This document shows, piece by piece, positions 5,576-7,071 of a stretch of DNA of 7,071 nucleotides. The notes under the pieces were generated by a model. The model ran no database searches, had not been told where the DNA came from, and was given only the letters and a program-made list of their open reading frames with translations. The stretch is from Nitrospirota bacterium (GTDB lineage: Bacteria > Nitrospirota > Thermodesulfovibrionia > Thermodesulfovibrionales > JdFR-88): NCBI GenBank assembly GCA_021790695.1, contig JAJYGJ010000080.1:1-7071 (forward strand). Reading direction: 5' to 3'. How positions within the stretch are numbered: position 1 is the first letter of the stretch; every line of letters starts with the position of its first letter. A program made the translations under genes and the position numbers.

Positions 5576-7071
5576 GCCGCGCGGGTCGCGCGATTGCCCG
5601 CATTATCCGGTACATTCTCTGGTCCGTCGCGGCCCTGATTGCCGCCGTCGCCCTCACCGTCCTTTTCATATTCAATTCGCCTCAGGCGCTCCGGTATCTT
5701 TTTTCCAGGTTCGCCCCGGCCGGGCTTACCGTGAAAAATATAAGCGGCACCCTGGCCGGACCTCTCAGGATGGAAGGGATAGTCTACGACAGGGCGGGAA
5801 ACCGCGTGAGGATCGCGGCCCTGGGGATGGACTGGAGGCCGGCTGAACTACTGTCGCTTCGTTTCCACATAACCCGGATCACAATCACCAAAATGCAGGT
5901 CCTGGCAAAAAAAACCGGAACGGCCCGGGCGCGCCGCCCGGTGCGCCTTCCCCAACTGCGCCTGCCCCCTTTTTTTTCCCTTACACTCGATAAACTCACG
6001 GCCGAAGACGTCCGATACCTTCGCCCGCCGCCGGGAAAACCGGTCATCCTGGACCGTCTGACGCTCGGCGCCGGCATGCGGGGCGGCACTCTCATCATAC
6101 GATACATGAACGCCCTTGCCCCACGGTACGCTATCGGGGTCAGCGGCAGGGTAATGACCATCGGCGACTACCCTTTAACACTCAGGACCAACTGGGCATT
6201 CGCGCCCGAAAAATATCCGCGCGCCGAGGGCTCGGGAACCGCGGCGGGCACGCTTGACAGGATGCGCATCATGGAGGCGGTAAAACCTCCCTATAACGCG
6301 AGGGTGGACTTTATCATCGCCAACCTCCTCCGGCGGCCCGGCCGGCAGATTGAATGGGATGGCAGTATCTCCTGGCGGCGGCTCCGGCTCAAAATGCCGG
6401 CCGGACGCAAGACGAAGACTATTGAAAGCCGGCGGGGCGAGCTCTCCTCGAAAGGCAACAGGGGCGCATACAGTTTCGGCCTCGATGCGGACGTTTCCCT
6501 GGAAAACGCCCCCCCGTTCCGGACCGTCGTAAAAGGCACCGGCGGCACGAATGCCCTGAGGGTCGACAGTTTCGCGGCTCACGTCATCGGCGGAAAGCTC
6601 CAAGGAAGCGGAAGGCTCTCCTGGAGGAAACCATCCGTCCGCTTTGCGTTTAAAATCGCCGGCAGGAGGCTCAATACCGCCCTTCTTTCGAGGAAATTAA
6701 AAAGGAAATGGAAGACAAGGGTCAACTTCGCGGCCGGCGTCTCCGGCGCAATATCGAAGGCGCGGCGCGACATCGATGTCGATATAAAGAGCATTGACGG
6801 GACCCTCCGGGGATACCCCCTCTCCGGAGCGGGGCGGATTCGCATGAAGGACCATGATTATTTCATCCCGGCCTTCAGCCTTCGCTCCGGCACGGCAAGG
6901 ATTTTCGCATCGGGCAGTCTGGTAAACCGCCGGTGGGACCTCGATTGGAGGCTGAACGCGAAAAATCTGGGCGAAATGCTCCCGAATGCCGGCGGCCGGC
7001 TCTCCGCCCGGGGGACTCTGAAGGGGCGCGGGAAACCCGTTGTCACGGCCCGGATCGCCGGACGTGGCGTC
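5572..7071 (+). CDS. tamB: TamB, translocation and assembly module inner-membrane protein (5' part, runs off window)
   Basis: TamB is anchored in the inner membrane and crosses the periplasm as a long hydrophobic beta-groove that meets TamA. It is implicated in autotransporter assembly and phospholipid transport between membranes. The frame is open for 500 codons to the window edge. E. coli TamB is about 1259 residues, so well over half, including the C-terminal DUF490/TamB domain that contacts TamA, is presumably downstream. Residues 1-13 are basic, and one membrane helix spans about 14-34. Next comes the typical N-terminal pattern: LTVKNISGTLAGPLRMEGIVYD (52-73), DWRPAELL (87-94) and LPQLRLPP (126-133), followed by alternating beta-strand-like sequence. 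The start overlaps the tamA stop (ATGA), with GGAG at 5566-5569 only two bases from the ATG, so coupling to tamA is likely. The identity rests on these patterns and the tamA linkage. Confidence 0.92.
   Translation, partial: MSRAGRAIARIIRYILWSVAALIAAVALTVLFIFNSPQALRYLFSRFAPAGLTVKNISGTLAGPLRMEGIVYDRAGNRVRIAALGMDWRPAELLSLRFHITRITITKMQVLAKKTGTARARRPVRLPQLRLPPFFSLTLDKLTAEDVRYLRPPPGKPVILDRLTLGAGMRGGTLIIRYMNALAPRYAIGVSGRVMTIGDYPLTLRTNWAFAPEKYPRAEGSGTAAGTLDRMRIMEAVKPPYNARVDFIIANLLRRPGRQIEWDGSISWRRLRLKMPAGRKTKTIESRRGELSSKGNRGAYSFGLDADVSLENAPPFRTVVKGTGGTNALRVDSFAAHVIGGKLQGSGRLSWRKPSVRFAFKIAGRRLNTALLSRKLKRKWKTRVNFAAGVSGAISKARRDIDVDIKSIDGTLRGYPLSGAGRIRMKDHDYFIPAFSLRSGTARIFASGSLVNRRWDLDWRLNAKNLGEMLPNAGGRLSARGTLKGRGKPVVTARIAGRGV
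5907..5977 (+). repeat. A8 and T8 homopolymer tracts in tamB
   Basis: Eight A (5907-5914) and eight T (5970-5977) lie 55 bases apart, around residues 112-136 of TamB. Here the protein passes from its first strand-rich segment through a basic stretch (TARARRPVRLP) to the LPQLRLPP motif. Both tracts encode ordinary residues (AKKT and PFFS) in frame, so the gene reads through as given. They are also positions where sequencing or replication slippage could produce a frameshift. Confidence 0.5.

Overview
The window is the downstream end of a respiratory complex I (nuo) operon followed by a TamA/TamB outer-membrane biogenesis pair. All genes are on the + strand. It suggests a GC-rich diderm (Gram-negative type) bacterium, because it holds an Omp85-family beta-barrel protein with a signal peptide. 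Frequent ATA (Ile) and AGG (Arg) codons in a GC-rich background, and the style of the Nuo proteins, fit a Nitrospirota- or Desulfobacterota-like lineage better than an enterobacterium. That placement is a low-confidence inference.

Layout. Bases 1-215 are the 3' part of nuoK, with the start outside the window. nuoL (212-2158) overlaps it by an ATGA junction. After a 54-base gap comes nuoM (2213-3742). The gap is spanned by two tiny ORFs linked to each other and to nuoM by ATGA overlaps. A 90-base intergenic stretch (3743-3832) holds a weak hairpin and a perfect TTGACA hexamer, and probably separates two transcription units. tamA (3833-5575) follows, and tamB starts at 5572 in an ATGA overlap with it and stays open for 500 codons to the window end. 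No stretch over 300 bases lacks a gene, and I see no tRNA, rRNA, CRISPR array or mobile element.

Function. NuoK, NuoL and NuoM are membrane-arm subunits of NADH:quinone oxidoreductase, and all three keep the charged residues of their proton paths. nuoN, which usually follows nuoM, is absent from this position. TamA is the outer-membrane member and TamB the inner-membrane-anchored, periplasm-spanning member of the translocation and assembly module. The pair is linked to autotransporter assembly and, from more recent work, to moving phospholipids between the membranes. The nuo and tam blocks have no obvious shared function.

The content is mostly conventional. The points worth a second look are the missing nuoN, the mini-ORF chain before nuoM, the absence of a ribosome binding site at tamA, and a set of 8-base homopolymer tracts found in the tam genes.
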